Below are positions 19,901 through 28,055 of a DNA stretch of 64,000 bases, one piece after another. Position 1 is the first letter of the stretch. Each line of letters starts with the position of its first letter. Source of the stretch: CAG-698 sp964385755 (GTDB lineage Bacteria; Bacillota_I; Bacilli_A; ML615J-28; CAG-698); NCBI GenBank assembly GCA_964385755.1, contig CAYLPZ010000001.1, positions 62,001 to 126,000 on the forward strand, written 5' to 3'. The translations under genes were made by a program, and so were the position numbers. The notes beneath the pieces were generated by a model that was not told the origin of the DNA, made no database searches, and worked only from the letters and a program-made list of their open reading frames with translations.

Positions 19901-20738
19901 CTATATTATGTGCTTTTACAGAGTTTACATTTGGAATTCGATCTAGTAAGAATATTTGATTAAATGGTGCAGCTTCTGGAGTCCAATATTGTTTATCTTC
20001 TGAATCAAATAATAAACCAACATTTGGTTCTTCAGGGTTACCAATTTTAAATTTAATTGGAGATTTCTTTTCATCTTTTGTACCAGCATTATAACCTCTA
20101 GTTACTAGATTAATTGCATTTAACTCACGTAAGATAGCATAAGCATTTGCGTAAACTTTAATCTTGTTGTCTCTAATTTGTTGATCAGCATAAATATCTG
20201 GTAATGCAAGCATTGCATAAATAAGAGGATTTCTTTGTAATTGTCTTCTTAAATAATGTCTTACAAATAAAGCAAGAGGAATAAATGTACCTGAACCAGT
20301 TCCACCAGCAATTGATGCAATGATATAAACTTCACATGCAGCATTTGGGTCTATTGTCATTCTTTCTAATGCGCTAATAAAAGCTTTACGAGAAGCAGGT
20401 TTATTCATAGCATTAAGAAAAGCTAAGTAAGATTTCTTACGCCATTGTGCAGCACCTCTAATCATTTCTTGTGATCTTACATTAGGATCATCACAAGGGA
20501 ACCATTCTCTAATGTATTCTTTACCAATTGTATCGCAAATGTTACCAACACTACCGTTATCAGCCATACTGATTGTAACAGCATTTTTAATATTAGCAAT
20601 ATCACCAGTATCAGTATCTAAAACGATTGTTGCAATATTGTTATCACTTTGTTGACCTAATTCTTTTATCTTCTTATCTAAAATATCAGCAGCTTCACTA
20701 CCAGTTCCACCAATTCCTATTAATAATATATTTTTCAT
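16920..20738 (-). CDS. Tubulin/FtsZ-like GTPase, first paralogue
   Basis: A 1272-residue tubulin/FtsZ-superfamily protein. The first loop is LLIGIGGTGSEAADI (GIGGTGS, residues 8-14). TIVLDTDTGDI follows, then SIAGGTGSGTFIPLA near residue 145 (FtsZ-type GGGTGTG variant) and AILRELNAINLVTRGYN in the nucleotide-pocket helix. The C-terminal about 900 residues form a long, mainly helical extension of unknown fold. Such Tubulin_2-type proteins have been reported beside von Willebrand A proteins in diverse prokaryotes and proposed to act in membrane remodelling. Here it lies 25 bases after the vWA gene and upstream of its paralogue. GTP-binding residues look intact; filament formation is untested. 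Confidence 0.82.
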   Translation of the reverse strand: MKNILLIGIGGTGSEAADILDKKIKELGQQSDNNIATIVLDTDTGDIANIKNAVTISMADNGSVGNICDTIGKEYIREWFPCDDPNVRSQEMIRGAAQWRKKSYLAFLNAMNKPASRKAFISALERMTIDPNAACEVYIIASIAGGTGSGTFIPLALFVRHYLRRQLQRNPLIYAMLALPDIYADQQIRDNKIKVYANAYAILRELNAINLVTRGYNAGTKDEKKSPIKFKIGNPEEPNVGLLFDSEDKQYWTPEAAPFNQIFLLDRIPNVNSVKAHNIVLANSLYTLLCTEIGAKFDSEASNHELLRSQNNGSNAIFAGISTSQINFPIESILNYLAYSKTVDSCENEWLIIHRETEKEIKQKEQSYKDSGQRFKLDTEEYAEMFLSQLQNEAEKTNPSPIVQIIEEDTARYNSDGTRVENPILDYLTSLKSYIANRIPSYETIITKIDNSIKNLRTSKDISTGKIKILANSISRELTDYYKKCISEIKKNSRMVNENILSFDSKELNTLDDNLSLIKNIICKSPDLSFDKKFKYVHPVSALTQLNRFIKELHLETEGSKNTEQWEEIKRGEPSKVRTELLDAKVSNERKFANKSEYLKAGKTRLTSILNPTTFSRIYKEEEISKNKRYNFDYDLETIFNDVKAAILKIQSKCVEQLEKLVFENLEPNVKLLIEKYRVFFSRFTKEKEDLIEETKSAKRMDSGINDSVINVYSTEEEKEAIKNKIFSSTPNTSEQIEAANNIAGKGVFETVFASAAASKNSKEWNDRDSSSYKLLFGNMVNAYKEEISKYEAFENLARCSVIEAMVESAEDSNDLYKLEETFRQYFSKAQKLATPSLRVSTKNNNDLIEPSYVLVFMLSYDTAKYIKKNADKFKLSLPSDQSNEDFIISSCAEQFVHRYANNNNVRVVIVKSIASKVLYCTGEIMDITPLRIEKFDELSEDSVYFNNYLKAIEKFKVHETEMWNPHIGNNLHKRGYLPYMNKEMETICDRKMVKALLYGLTNKGISYFEGFSKDVKTFKYQFGARKGQIKTDTGEIVTKSSLSRLLLWIRNEDEIVEGWSKEFDNEIFKQKAKFPFVSGQADVKNLETEITKSSYMKWLTEKLFEIKDNGISTYNIFSFADKIRSSEESSLDCDDAERIIKVAYEVFLELIEYRAPRNQPDVFARIYNHEILKVYQAVLGYASSKARQTKVEKENIDDEYQSICRQLLDWIYDTGSFMRIAADIPTDSNGEVIIDQRLSLKEIDDIISKQKKASVESSNSNDSSSETLAEN

Positions 20739-20763
20739 ATAATTTATCCTCCATTTTTATTAA

Positions 20764-23700
20764 TTATTTTTTTTTTTCAATATAAACAACAAATATCATA
20801 CCAACTACTTCAATCTTCCTATCTTCTTCTTGTTCTTTAACATAAACACGTTCGCTTGTTGGTAATTCACTAGTAATAGTAGAAACCTCTTCTCCGTTAC
20901 GTCTAAAACAATTTAAAAATTCTTTCATCTTAATATCATCTCTAATGGATCCTTCAACTTGACTATTACTATTAGAATGTTTCACTTCATCAATAAAGTT
21001 ATCAATTATTTTTGATGTACCACTATTATTATTCCTACGATTATAAACCTTTAAAGATTCATCAGGTTTAAATACATTTCCATTATTCTCATCAACATAA
21101 AATTTACCATAGCTTGTTTTGATTTCTTCTTGTCTTTTAAATAGTTGGAATGGTAATAATCGTTTTAAATGCCATTTAATTATTTCTTTATTCTCAACAT
21201 TAATTGGTTTGCAAGTTAATGTTACGTAATCTGAAACAATGCTTGCTTCTACTACAACACAACTTGGAAAACTTGCAAGAGTTTTAAAACCAACGAAATA
21301 TAAAATCATATGAATGATAAACCAAATTATTAATAAAATAACTACCCATCTAATTATTCTTGAAATATCAAAAGTAGGTACATTAGTAAAAGAAAATTCT
21401 TGAATATCAGCAGAATCTAGATATGACACTTCTATTGATTTATTTGGTCTAAAAATAAATGATGACAGTAAGCTATTATGTCCTACAACTTTACATGTAA
21501 TAACACCTTGACCATATATCTCTTCAACAATTGTTTCCACATTATAAGGTAGAAATGCCATCATTCCCCATGAGTTCTTATCAATCTTTATCTTACCTTC
21601 ATCATATAATTGTTTTACTTCTTCATATGATAATGGTATTCCATCTCTTAAAACTTTAAATTGTCCATAAGCACTACAGTTTTTAAGATTATAGATATCA
21701 ATTACTTCATTTTGAATATTAGAACTTTTAACTTCATAAATGGTTTTATTAATTGTAATAATAAAATCTACTGATTTACTACCTATTTCACTATTAGATA
21801 CCTCTAATATAACATTTTTTTGTCCTGCACTAATGTTTTGTAAAGTTTCAAAATTTGGAACTATTGAGATTTTAGCACCATCAACAACTGCTTTACTTGT
21901 TACATCATATCCGTCAATAGTTACTTTGTATGTAAAACCTTCAGAGAAACTTAATTCTTTATCTTTGTATTTTAATGCAAATTCAATAGGCGTTGTGTTA
22001 CTTTGAGCTAAATACTCTGTAGTTGTAAAACCATCTTGTGTAAGTGTTTCTATACCAAAATCAGTTGGGAACATTCTAATTGTTTGCTTTATACTACGTG
22101 AAATATTTTCAGGAGAAGTAACAGTACATGTAACTTGATAATTACCATAGTAACTATCTACTTTTGAAAAATCACATTTGATTTTTCCATCATTTGTAAT
22201 TTGATAATCTATTTCTTTTTCATTTCCAGATGGATCTATTACTTTGATTTTAATTAAATATTTTTCTACTTCTTCTTTTATTTGTAATGGTTTGTTTTCC
22301 ACAAATAATACGTACTCAATTCCATTATCTTTTATTTCATCTTTAGAATTTATTAACTCAGAAGATTCTAAACGATAGTAAGTTGGATCTTCTTCGATTA
22401 TACACATAATCGTAGAATAAACTGTAAAATTAGTTTTACTAAATCTAACATCAATAGTTAACGCATTTTTACCTTTAATTAAAGTTATATCGTCACCGAT
22501 GTCGTACTGTTTCCCACAATATGTAATCTTAGTTACTTCATCACCAAAGATTGCACGTAAATTATCAAAAGGAATCTCTTTTCCTGTCATTTGATCACAG
22601 ATCTTATATTGAACTTTCATTACATCATTTGGTTTTAGTGAACTATTAATATATTGCATATCAACATCAATATAACTACCATCTTTTTTAATCTGATAGA
22701 ATGGACTAATATAGACAGCAGGTTCAACCATAATATCTAGTGAATAATTTGGATCTGTTACATCACGAAAATCTTTAAAATTATCTGGAATAGTTTTATT
22801 TACTTCTTTATATTGCAATTCTAATATTCCACTATTAAGTGGCTCAGTTAATTTAAGTGTACTTAAATATCCATTCCTACCCAGTCTTGCCTGCTTACCA
22901 TCAACATAACCAAAAAATTGATCAATATCATATTTAGTAATTTTATTCGTTATATCAACATTATCAAGTTTTATACTTTGAAGTTCTAATCCACTATTTT
23001 GTGAGGCAATGGAGATAGAACTTAAAGCAATGTTATATGTCGATAAATCTATTTTAGCGTAATATTTATAATCTAATTTAACTTGTTCAACAGAATATCT
23101 TCTTGTAAGCTTATTAGCAATATCAATCATCTGTGAAGTAATTTGATTTGTATCTTCTGCATAATAAGCTGATACAGGATAGTTTTTAACGATTTCACTA
23201 TCTCTTAAATCTAACGCACCGGAACAAAATGAGTAATAAATTGTGTTTAATAAACTATAATTTTTAATTTTTTCAGTTAAATAATCTGAAAAACTACTTC
23301 CAACATTATTAAATACACCATCTGTTAAGATTATTAACCAGTATTCTTTACTGTTATTCTCCCCTGCTTTATCATTTGTTGTTAATCCTTCAACAATTAA
23401 ATTATTAATAGCAACATCAATAGCTCCTGGAGGTGTAGATCCAGTTGAAGAAGGAATTTTCGCAATAGCCTCATCTATAGCACCTTTTCTATCATCTGCT
23501 TGCATATCAACATTAATTGTATATTGATTACTAGGAGAAACCTCAATTGTCCCATTATTAAGTGGTGAAATCATGACTTTATCAGAAGGGCTTAATACAC
23601 TAATAAGTAACTTTAATGAATATAAAGCATATTCATTTTTATTAACAGAAAGCATTGAACCTGAGTTATCATATACAACAGATATTATTTTGTTATTATA

Positions 23701-23802
23701 AGATATATCTTCTTCAGCCTCTACTTTAGGCGAAGAACTAAATAACAAAATAAAGGCAACAAAAACAAAAAATGTTAATAGTAATTTTATTATTTTCCTC
23801 AT
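20764..23802 (-). CDS. Von Willebrand A-domain membrane protein
   Basis: A 1012-residue secreted and membrane-anchored protein, first gene of the operon. A signal peptide or anchor (IIKLLLTFFVFVAFILLFSS) precedes a vWA domain with a complete MIDAS site: VVYDNSGSM (Asp45, Ser47, Ser49), a threonine near 123 and IILTDGVF (Asp about 161). Residues 240-800 are beta-rich, Ig-like repeats. A membrane segment lies near 815-838, followed by a cytoplasmic tail of about 175 residues. This topology puts the metal-dependent adhesion domain outside and the tail next to the tubulin-like proteins, making it a plausible receptor or transducer for the machine. GGGGGAG precedes ATG 23802. The domain call is firm; the ligand is unknown. 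Confidence 0.88.
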   Translation of the reverse strand: MRKIIKLLLTFFVFVAFILLFSSSPKVEAEEDISYNNKIISVVYDNSGSMLSVNKNEYALYSLKLLISVLSPSDKVMISPLNNGTIEVSPSNQYTINVDMQADDRKGAIDEAIAKIPSSTGSTPPGAIDVAINNLIVEGLTTNDKAGENNSKEYWLIILTDGVFNNVGSSFSDYLTEKIKNYSLLNTIYYSFCSGALDLRDSEIVKNYPVSAYYAEDTNQITSQMIDIANKLTRRYSVEQVKLDYKYYAKIDLSTYNIALSSISIASQNSGLELQSIKLDNVDITNKITKYDIDQFFGYVDGKQARLGRNGYLSTLKLTEPLNSGILELQYKEVNKTIPDNFKDFRDVTDPNYSLDIMVEPAVYISPFYQIKKDGSYIDVDMQYINSSLKPNDVMKVQYKICDQMTGKEIPFDNLRAIFGDEVTKITYCGKQYDIGDDITLIKGKNALTIDVRFSKTNFTVYSTIMCIIEEDPTYYRLESSELINSKDEIKDNGIEYVLFVENKPLQIKEEVEKYLIKIKVIDPSGNEKEIDYQITNDGKIKCDFSKVDSYYGNYQVTCTVTSPENISRSIKQTIRMFPTDFGIETLTQDGFTTTEYLAQSNTTPIEFALKYKDKELSFSEGFTYKVTIDGYDVTSKAVVDGAKISIVPNFETLQNISAGQKNVILEVSNSEIGSKSVDFIITINKTIYEVKSSNIQNEVIDIYNLKNCSAYGQFKVLRDGIPLSYEEVKQLYDEGKIKIDKNSWGMMAFLPYNVETIVEEIYGQGVITCKVVGHNSLLSSFIFRPNKSIEVSYLDSADIQEFSFTNVPTFDISRIIRWVVILLIIWFIIHMILYFVGFKTLASFPSCVVVEASIVSDYVTLTCKPINVENKEIIKWHLKRLLPFQLFKRQEEIKTSYGKFYVDENNGNVFKPDESLKVYNRRNNNSGTSKIIDNFIDEVKHSNSNSQVEGSIRDDIKMKEFLNCFRRNGEEVSTITSELPTSERVYVKEQEEDRKIEVVGMIFVVYIEKKK

Positions 23803-23856
23803 TTTACTCCCCCATTTAAGTGTAAAAAATTGTCAAATTATGTGTTCTCATTTTTT

Positions 23857-23885
23857 AATATATCATTTTAGAAAAATAAAATCAA
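23857..23885 (-). promoter_or_regulatory. Predicted promoter of the vWA/tubulin operon
   Basis: On the minus strand TTGATT (23880-23885) and TATATT (23857-23862) are separated by 17 bases, about 55 bases before the vWA start codon. It is the best sigma-A-like match in the 351-base divergent gap, which otherwise holds only AT-rich sequence and a palindrome at 23906-23927. Confidence 0.5.
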
Positions 23886-24100
23886 GAATATTTATTTATA
23901 GGACTCTCTTTTTTTATAAAAAAAGAGAAAAAGAAAAAATATTTTAAAACTATTTATTAGTTAAAATTCATTTTATTTAATGAATATTTCATATTTTTTA
24001 TTTTTAAAAATATAAATATTTTTTCAGTGTATTATCAATTTCTAAGCAATATTAGCCATAACCTAACATTAAGATATTTATTAATTAAATTAAAAATTTA

Positions 24101-24129
24101 TTGATAGATTTTAATATTAATAGTATACT
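24101..24129 (+). promoter_or_regulatory. Predicted promoter of the RyR-domain gene
   Basis: TTGATA (24101-24106), a 17-base spacer and TATACT (24124-24129) lie 25 bases before the ATG. AAGGAGG follows as the ribosome binding site. This is close to the sigma-A consensus. Confidence 0.6.
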
Positions 24130-24153
24130 TAAAGATAAGGAGGATATTAAAAC

Positions 24154-25995
24154 ATGTCAGCTAAACTACTTTTATCTTTAATTTTATCGATTACTATAAT
24201 GATTATCGCAATATTATTAAGTATATTTGCGAAAAATAGGGCTAAAACAAAAACCTACGTTTCACCACTTCTTATATTAACGATTGGAGTTTTTTTAGCG
24301 CTATGTATTATTTTTTACCCAATTTATAAATACGATTATTTTTTAGGGTCTACCTCTTTTCTTGATGCTTACAAATCAATATGTTTATCAATTCGTAATG
24401 CCATGAGTTTTTTTGTAGTAGATGGTGACTTTAATTTAATTAAAGATTTTCTAATTGCACATGAGTTTAATAAAGTCTTAGAATCAACTTATTACATATA
24501 TAGTTCAACACTTTATGTATTTGCACCTATTACAGTTTTAGGAGTTGTTTTAAGTTTCTTTGGTAATATTATTACTATGATATCTTACTTCTTCTGTTTT
24601 AGAAAAGATTTTTATTATATGTCTGAATTAAATGAACAATCTTTAATGCTTTCAAAAGATATTATTAAAAACAATAAAAAAAGGGCTAAAATTGTTTTTT
24701 GTGATGTTGATAAAGAAATAATAAGTAAAGAACAACTGTTAGAGGCTCAATCTTTAAACGCATTAATATTCAGTCAAAAAATCAATGAACTTCCAATTAA
24801 GAAACCTACAATCAATAGATTTATTAAGATTTATTTTATAAGTGAAGATGAAGAAAGTAATTTAGATAAGGCAATTAAAATAGTTAATCATTATTATAAA
24901 AACAAAAATTATGATAATAAAAACTTCCAGTGTTATGTTTTCGCAAGAACAGAGGATAGCACGATTATTCTAGATAATTTAAAAAGAGGAAACATAAAAG
25001 TTAGAAAAGTAAATAGAAGTAGAAATTTCATTATTAGTATTTTACAAAATAACTCTATTTTCGATAATGCTATAAAAAAAGATGGATATAAAGAAGTTAA
25101 CATTTTAATTGTAGGTTTGGGAAGATATGGTAAAGAATTATTAAAGGCAATTTGTTGGTGTGGACAAATGATTGGCTATAAATTAACGATTAATGTTGTG
25201 GATAAACAAAAAGACTTAGAAGACATAATGTATAGCGAGGCACCTGGTTTAATTAGTTGTAATAACAAAAATGCTAATGGAGATGCACAATATAAAATTA
25301 ACTTCCATGATGAAACTGATGTTCTTTCAAAAAAATTTGCGGAAAAAATCGATATGTTTTCTAATACAACTTCCGTATTCGTTATGCTTGGTGATGACCA
25401 ATTAAACCTCAAATCCGCATTTAGATTAAGAGAATTATTTGGTAGATTAAAAAATGAAGGAAATGGTAATTTACCGAAAATTTATGCTAGTGTTTTTAGT
25501 TCAGATAAACATAATATATTTAATGATATGGATGGTCTTAAAAATTTTAAATGTCAAAAATATGATATTAAATTAATTGGCAGCAATAGTGACCAATATT
25601 CTCAAGAGGTTATCGAACAAACAAGACTTGAGGAAAAAGCTCTTAAAGTACACATGGGTTATTCAAAACCAACAAACAAAGAAGAAGAAACTAAATTTAC
25701 TGAATTATTTAATAGTTATGAATATAATAGAAAATCTTCAATGTCAGAGGTTGTATATTCAGAATTCAGAACTTCACTAGGCATTACTCTTTTAGATGAT
25801 CAAAGTAATGCGGAGATATTGAAAGACTATGAACATCGAAGATGGTGTGCATATATGCGTTCTGAAGGATATGTTTATGGAAAAATCCGTGATGATATTG
25901 CAAAGACACACCCTTCGTTAAAAGATTACAATGAATTAGATAAAAAAGAGAAACAAAAAGACTTAGATGTTCTGCTTGTATCAGAGAAAAAATAA
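24154..25995 (+). CDS. Membrane protein with Rossmann NAD-binding region and C-terminal RyR domain
   Basis: A 613-residue protein. Membrane segments lie near 5-25, 37-60 and 118-148, consistent with a small channel-like or anchoring module. The cytoplasmic part holds TrkA/RCK-like Rossmann regions; the clear one is VNILIVGLGRYGKELL (GLGRYG, about 321-326), a nucleotide-binding glycine loop. The C-terminus carries a ryanodine-receptor RyR motif, DYEHRRWCAYMRSEGYVYG (about 557-575). Such architectures suggest an ion channel or transporter gated by a nucleotide ligand. It is divergent from the vWA/tubulin operon across a shared 351-base region, so it probably belongs to the same system, but that link is inference. 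An AAGGAGG box with ten-base spacing sets the start. Confidence 0.75.
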   Translation: MSAKLLLSLILSITIMIIAILLSIFAKNRAKTKTYVSPLLILTIGVFLALCIIFYPIYKYDYFLGSTSFLDAYKSICLSIRNAMSFFVVDGDFNLIKDFLIAHEFNKVLESTYYIYSSTLYVFAPITVLGVVLSFFGNIITMISYFFCFRKDFYYMSELNEQSLMLSKDIIKNNKKRAKIVFCDVDKEIISKEQLLEAQSLNALIFSQKINELPIKKPTINRFIKIYFISEDEESNLDKAIKIVNHYYKNKNYDNKNFQCYVFARTEDSTIILDNLKRGNIKVRKVNRSRNFIISILQNNSIFDNAIKKDGYKEVNILIVGLGRYGKELLKAICWCGQMIGYKLTINVVDKQKDLEDIMYSEAPGLISCNNKNANGDAQYKINFHDETDVLSKKFAEKIDMFSNTTSVFVMLGDDQLNLKSAFRLRELFGRLKNEGNGNLPKIYASVFSSDKHNIFNDMDGLKNFKCQKYDIKLIGSNSDQYSQEVIEQTRLEEKALKVHMGYSKPTNKEEETKFTELFNSYEYNRKSSMSEVVYSEFRTSLGITLLDDQSNAEILKDYEHRRWCAYMRSEGYVYGKIRDDIAKTHPSLKDYNELDKKEKQKDLDVLLVSEKK

Positions 25996-26010
25996 CTTAA
26001 TTATAAATAA

Positions 26011-26046
26011 AAACACTCATTTAACTAAATGGTTAGATGAGTTTTT
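26011..26046 (+). terminator. Terminator after the RyR-domain gene
   Basis: Stem ACTCATTTAAC/GTTAGATGAGT (one G-U pair) is followed by TTTTT, 15-50 bases after the stop codon. Confidence 0.85.
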
Positions 26047-26051
26047 ATATT

Positions 26052-26083
26052 AAAAACGAAAGGAGTGACCCTTTCGTTTTTTT
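26052..26083. terminator. Second, bidirectional terminator
   Basis: Perfect stem AAAAACGAAAGG/CCTTTCGTTTTT with a short loop and T-runs on both strands. It backs up the RyR-gene terminator and also ends the convergent ROK-like gene. Confidence 0.9.
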
Positions 26084-26087
26084 AAAA

Positions 26088-27458
26088 CTATTTAATTTCC
26101 GGTAAGCTTGCGGCAGCGATTGATTGACCAACACGACGATTGTTCTCATCAGGCATTGCAATTTTAATGTTTTTGTATTCTGGGAATTCTTCTCCTAATA
26201 CTTTTTGAGCAACATCTAAGATAATTTCTCCACCTTTTCCGCTTGTAACACGTCCTAAGATTAATACATGTTTAATCTTATAGAAGTATGAATAGAACGC
26301 TAGAGTGTATCCTAAATAAATACCAATATTCTCATAGATTTCTAAAGCTAATTTATCGTCTTTACTTGCTAATCCTTGAATAACTTTTAGTTTTTGCGCT
26401 GGAGTTAAGCCTTCTTCAAATTTAAATCCACCATATTCCGCAAGTTTAATTACAGAATCTTGTGAGAAATATTTAACACCACAACCATAATCGCCACTCC
26501 ATTCATCTACCATGGCATTTTTATTTGCATCAACTGGTACGAATGCAAGTTCATTAAGCCATCCTTTAAGATTGCCATTTTCATCAACATATCCTGTTGC
26601 TTCACTTGTTCCCATTGCAATTCCAAGAACTTGATTATCTTGTAAATCAATTGCACCAGCTAAAGCAGTAACATCACCATCGTTAGCAACTACTACTGGT
26701 ACATCACCAAATTCTTTACATACATCAATGTACATATTTTTAACTTTCTTATCAAAATCTTCTTTGCTAACTTTTAAGAATAAAGAAGCAACCATAATAC
26801 GATTATTTACATATATACCAGCACTAGAAATACCTATAGCATCAACTCTTGGCATTTTAGAAGCAGCAAGACGCATTGATTCTAGAATTCCATCATAATG
26901 GTATTGTGGATCAGATGTTATTTTTGGGTTCCATACAGTTTCATTACTGAAAATAACTTTTCCATCTACAACAGCAGATACTTTACGATCAGAGCCACCA
27001 GCATCAAATCCAATACGACATCCACCTAAATTAGAATTTAAAACAATCTTTTCTTCTTTAAAATCAGGAACTTTTTCAGTGTAAACTACTTCAAATTGGT
27101 TTTCATAAACATCAGCCATAAATAGTGCATCAAATTCTCTTGCACCACCTTTTTGGTAATCTGCTTTAAAACGATCATATAGATATTTAGAACCTTGGAT
27201 ATATAATTTATAACCACCAACAACCCATAACATACTCTTAACAAGTCTTTCGATGATATCATAATTTTCTTCATCATGACCAGTTCCATCTTTAAAGATA
27301 TTTATTGTACGAATATAGTTATAGCCTAAATGTCTTTCTAAACAAATTACTAATTCATTATTTTCAGCATTACTTACTCTTTCTTCATACTCTCTTAACA
27401 CAAGAATAAGAGGTTTAAAATCTTTGTCTAAACTTGGTACATATTTTAATGGTTTCAT
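26088..27458 (-). CDS. ROK-like ASKHA-fold protein (putative sugar kinase)
   Basis: A 456-residue protein with an about 140-residue N-terminal extension followed by an ASKHA/ROK-type fold. GGCRIGFDAGGSDRKVSAVVDG is the phosphate-1 loop, DAIGISSAGIYVNNR follows, VVVANDGDVTALAG carries the ROK-like catalytic aspartate, and GIAMGTSEATGYVD is the phosphate-2 loop. The CxCGxxGC zinc motif of true ROK kinases is not present. An AAAGG box lies before the start. It is probably a single-gene transcript. It could be a sugar kinase with an unknown substrate or a ligand-sensing pseudokinase. Confidence 0.7.
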   Translation of the reverse strand: MKPLKYVPSLDKDFKPLILVLREYEERVSNAENNELVICLERHLGYNYIRTINIFKDGTGHDEENYDIIERLVKSMLWVVGGYKLYIQGSKYLYDRFKADYQKGGAREFDALFMADVYENQFEVVYTEKVPDFKEEKIVLNSNLGGCRIGFDAGGSDRKVSAVVDGKVIFSNETVWNPKITSDPQYHYDGILESMRLAASKMPRVDAIGISSAGIYVNNRIMVASLFLKVSKEDFDKKVKNMYIDVCKEFGDVPVVVANDGDVTALAGAIDLQDNQVLGIAMGTSEATGYVDENGNLKGWLNELAFVPVDANKNAMVDEWSGDYGCGVKYFSQDSVIKLAEYGGFKFEEGLTPAQKLKVIQGLASKDDKLALEIYENIGIYLGYTLAFYSYFYKIKHVLILGRVTSGKGGEIILDVAQKVLGEEFPEYKNIKIAMPDENNRRVGQSIAAASLPEIK

Positions 27459-27498
27459 ATCTTTTCCTTTTCTCTATTTATTTTTTATCTATTTTAAT

Positions 27499-27993
27499 CT
27501 AATTTTTTTTACTTTCATTAGCTGATTGAATATCTTTAATTACAACATAATATTCATCACCGTTATCTGGTTTAACTGCTACTCTATCACCTACTTTAGC
27601 ATCTAAAATAGCTTTTCCAAATGGAGATTCACGTGAAATAATATTTTCAAGTGGATTAACTTCTAAACTACTACTTTTAATAGTGAACTGCATAGTAGTA
27701 TCTAATTTTTCAATGAATACTGTTACTGTTTTACCAATATTGTTAGTGTGTGCTTCTTCATCAATAATAATACAGTTTTTAAGAATATTAGTTTTTTCTT
27801 CTATTTCAGCAACAATTGCAGCTTGTTCATCACGTGCCGCATCATATTCCGCATTTTCTGATAAGTCACCTTGAGCACGAGCTTCTTTAATAGCTTCAAC
27901 GACTCTAGGAAGTTCAACATCATTTAACTGGCGAACTCTTTCTTCTATTTTCTTATAACCTTCTTTGGTTAATTCATGTTTAACATTATTCAT
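27499..27993 (-). CDS. greA: Transcription elongation factor GreA
   Basis: A 164-residue GreA, which rescues backtracked RNA polymerase by stimulating transcript cleavage. The N-terminal coiled coil carries the tip motif RAQGDLSENAEYDAARDEQ with the conserved acidic pair. The C-terminal FKBP-like domain includes ISRESPFGKAILDAKVGD. I set the start at ATG 27993, because TTGGAGG at 28002-28008 is its ribosome binding site, not an upstream start. It lies just downstream of the tRNA-modification operon, as in Bacillus, but the usual intervening uridine kinase gene is missing. Confidence 0.95.
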   Translation of the reverse strand: MNNVKHELTKEGYKKIEERVRQLNDVELPRVVEAIKEARAQGDLSENAEYDAARDEQAAIVAEIEEKTNILKNCIIIDEEAHTNNIGKTVTVFIEKLDTTMQFTIKSSSLEVNPLENIISRESPFGKAILDAKVGDRVAVKPDNGDEYYVVIKDIQSANESKKN

Positions 27994-28055
27994 TTTATTT
28001 TCCTCCAATAATATTTATTATATCATATTTTTCTATTTCATTCAAGGAATGAAAA

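Noticed and set aside
23906..23927. Palindrome CTC-T7-A-T-A7-GAG as an operator
   Set aside because: It is almost pure A/T in an AT-rich gap and can arise by chance; listed only as context.
27994..28008. Upstream TTG start for greA
   Set aside because: TTGGAGG is the ribosome binding site of the ATG at 27993; the same logic removes TTG 38317 for valS and GTG 63170 for the PH-like gene.
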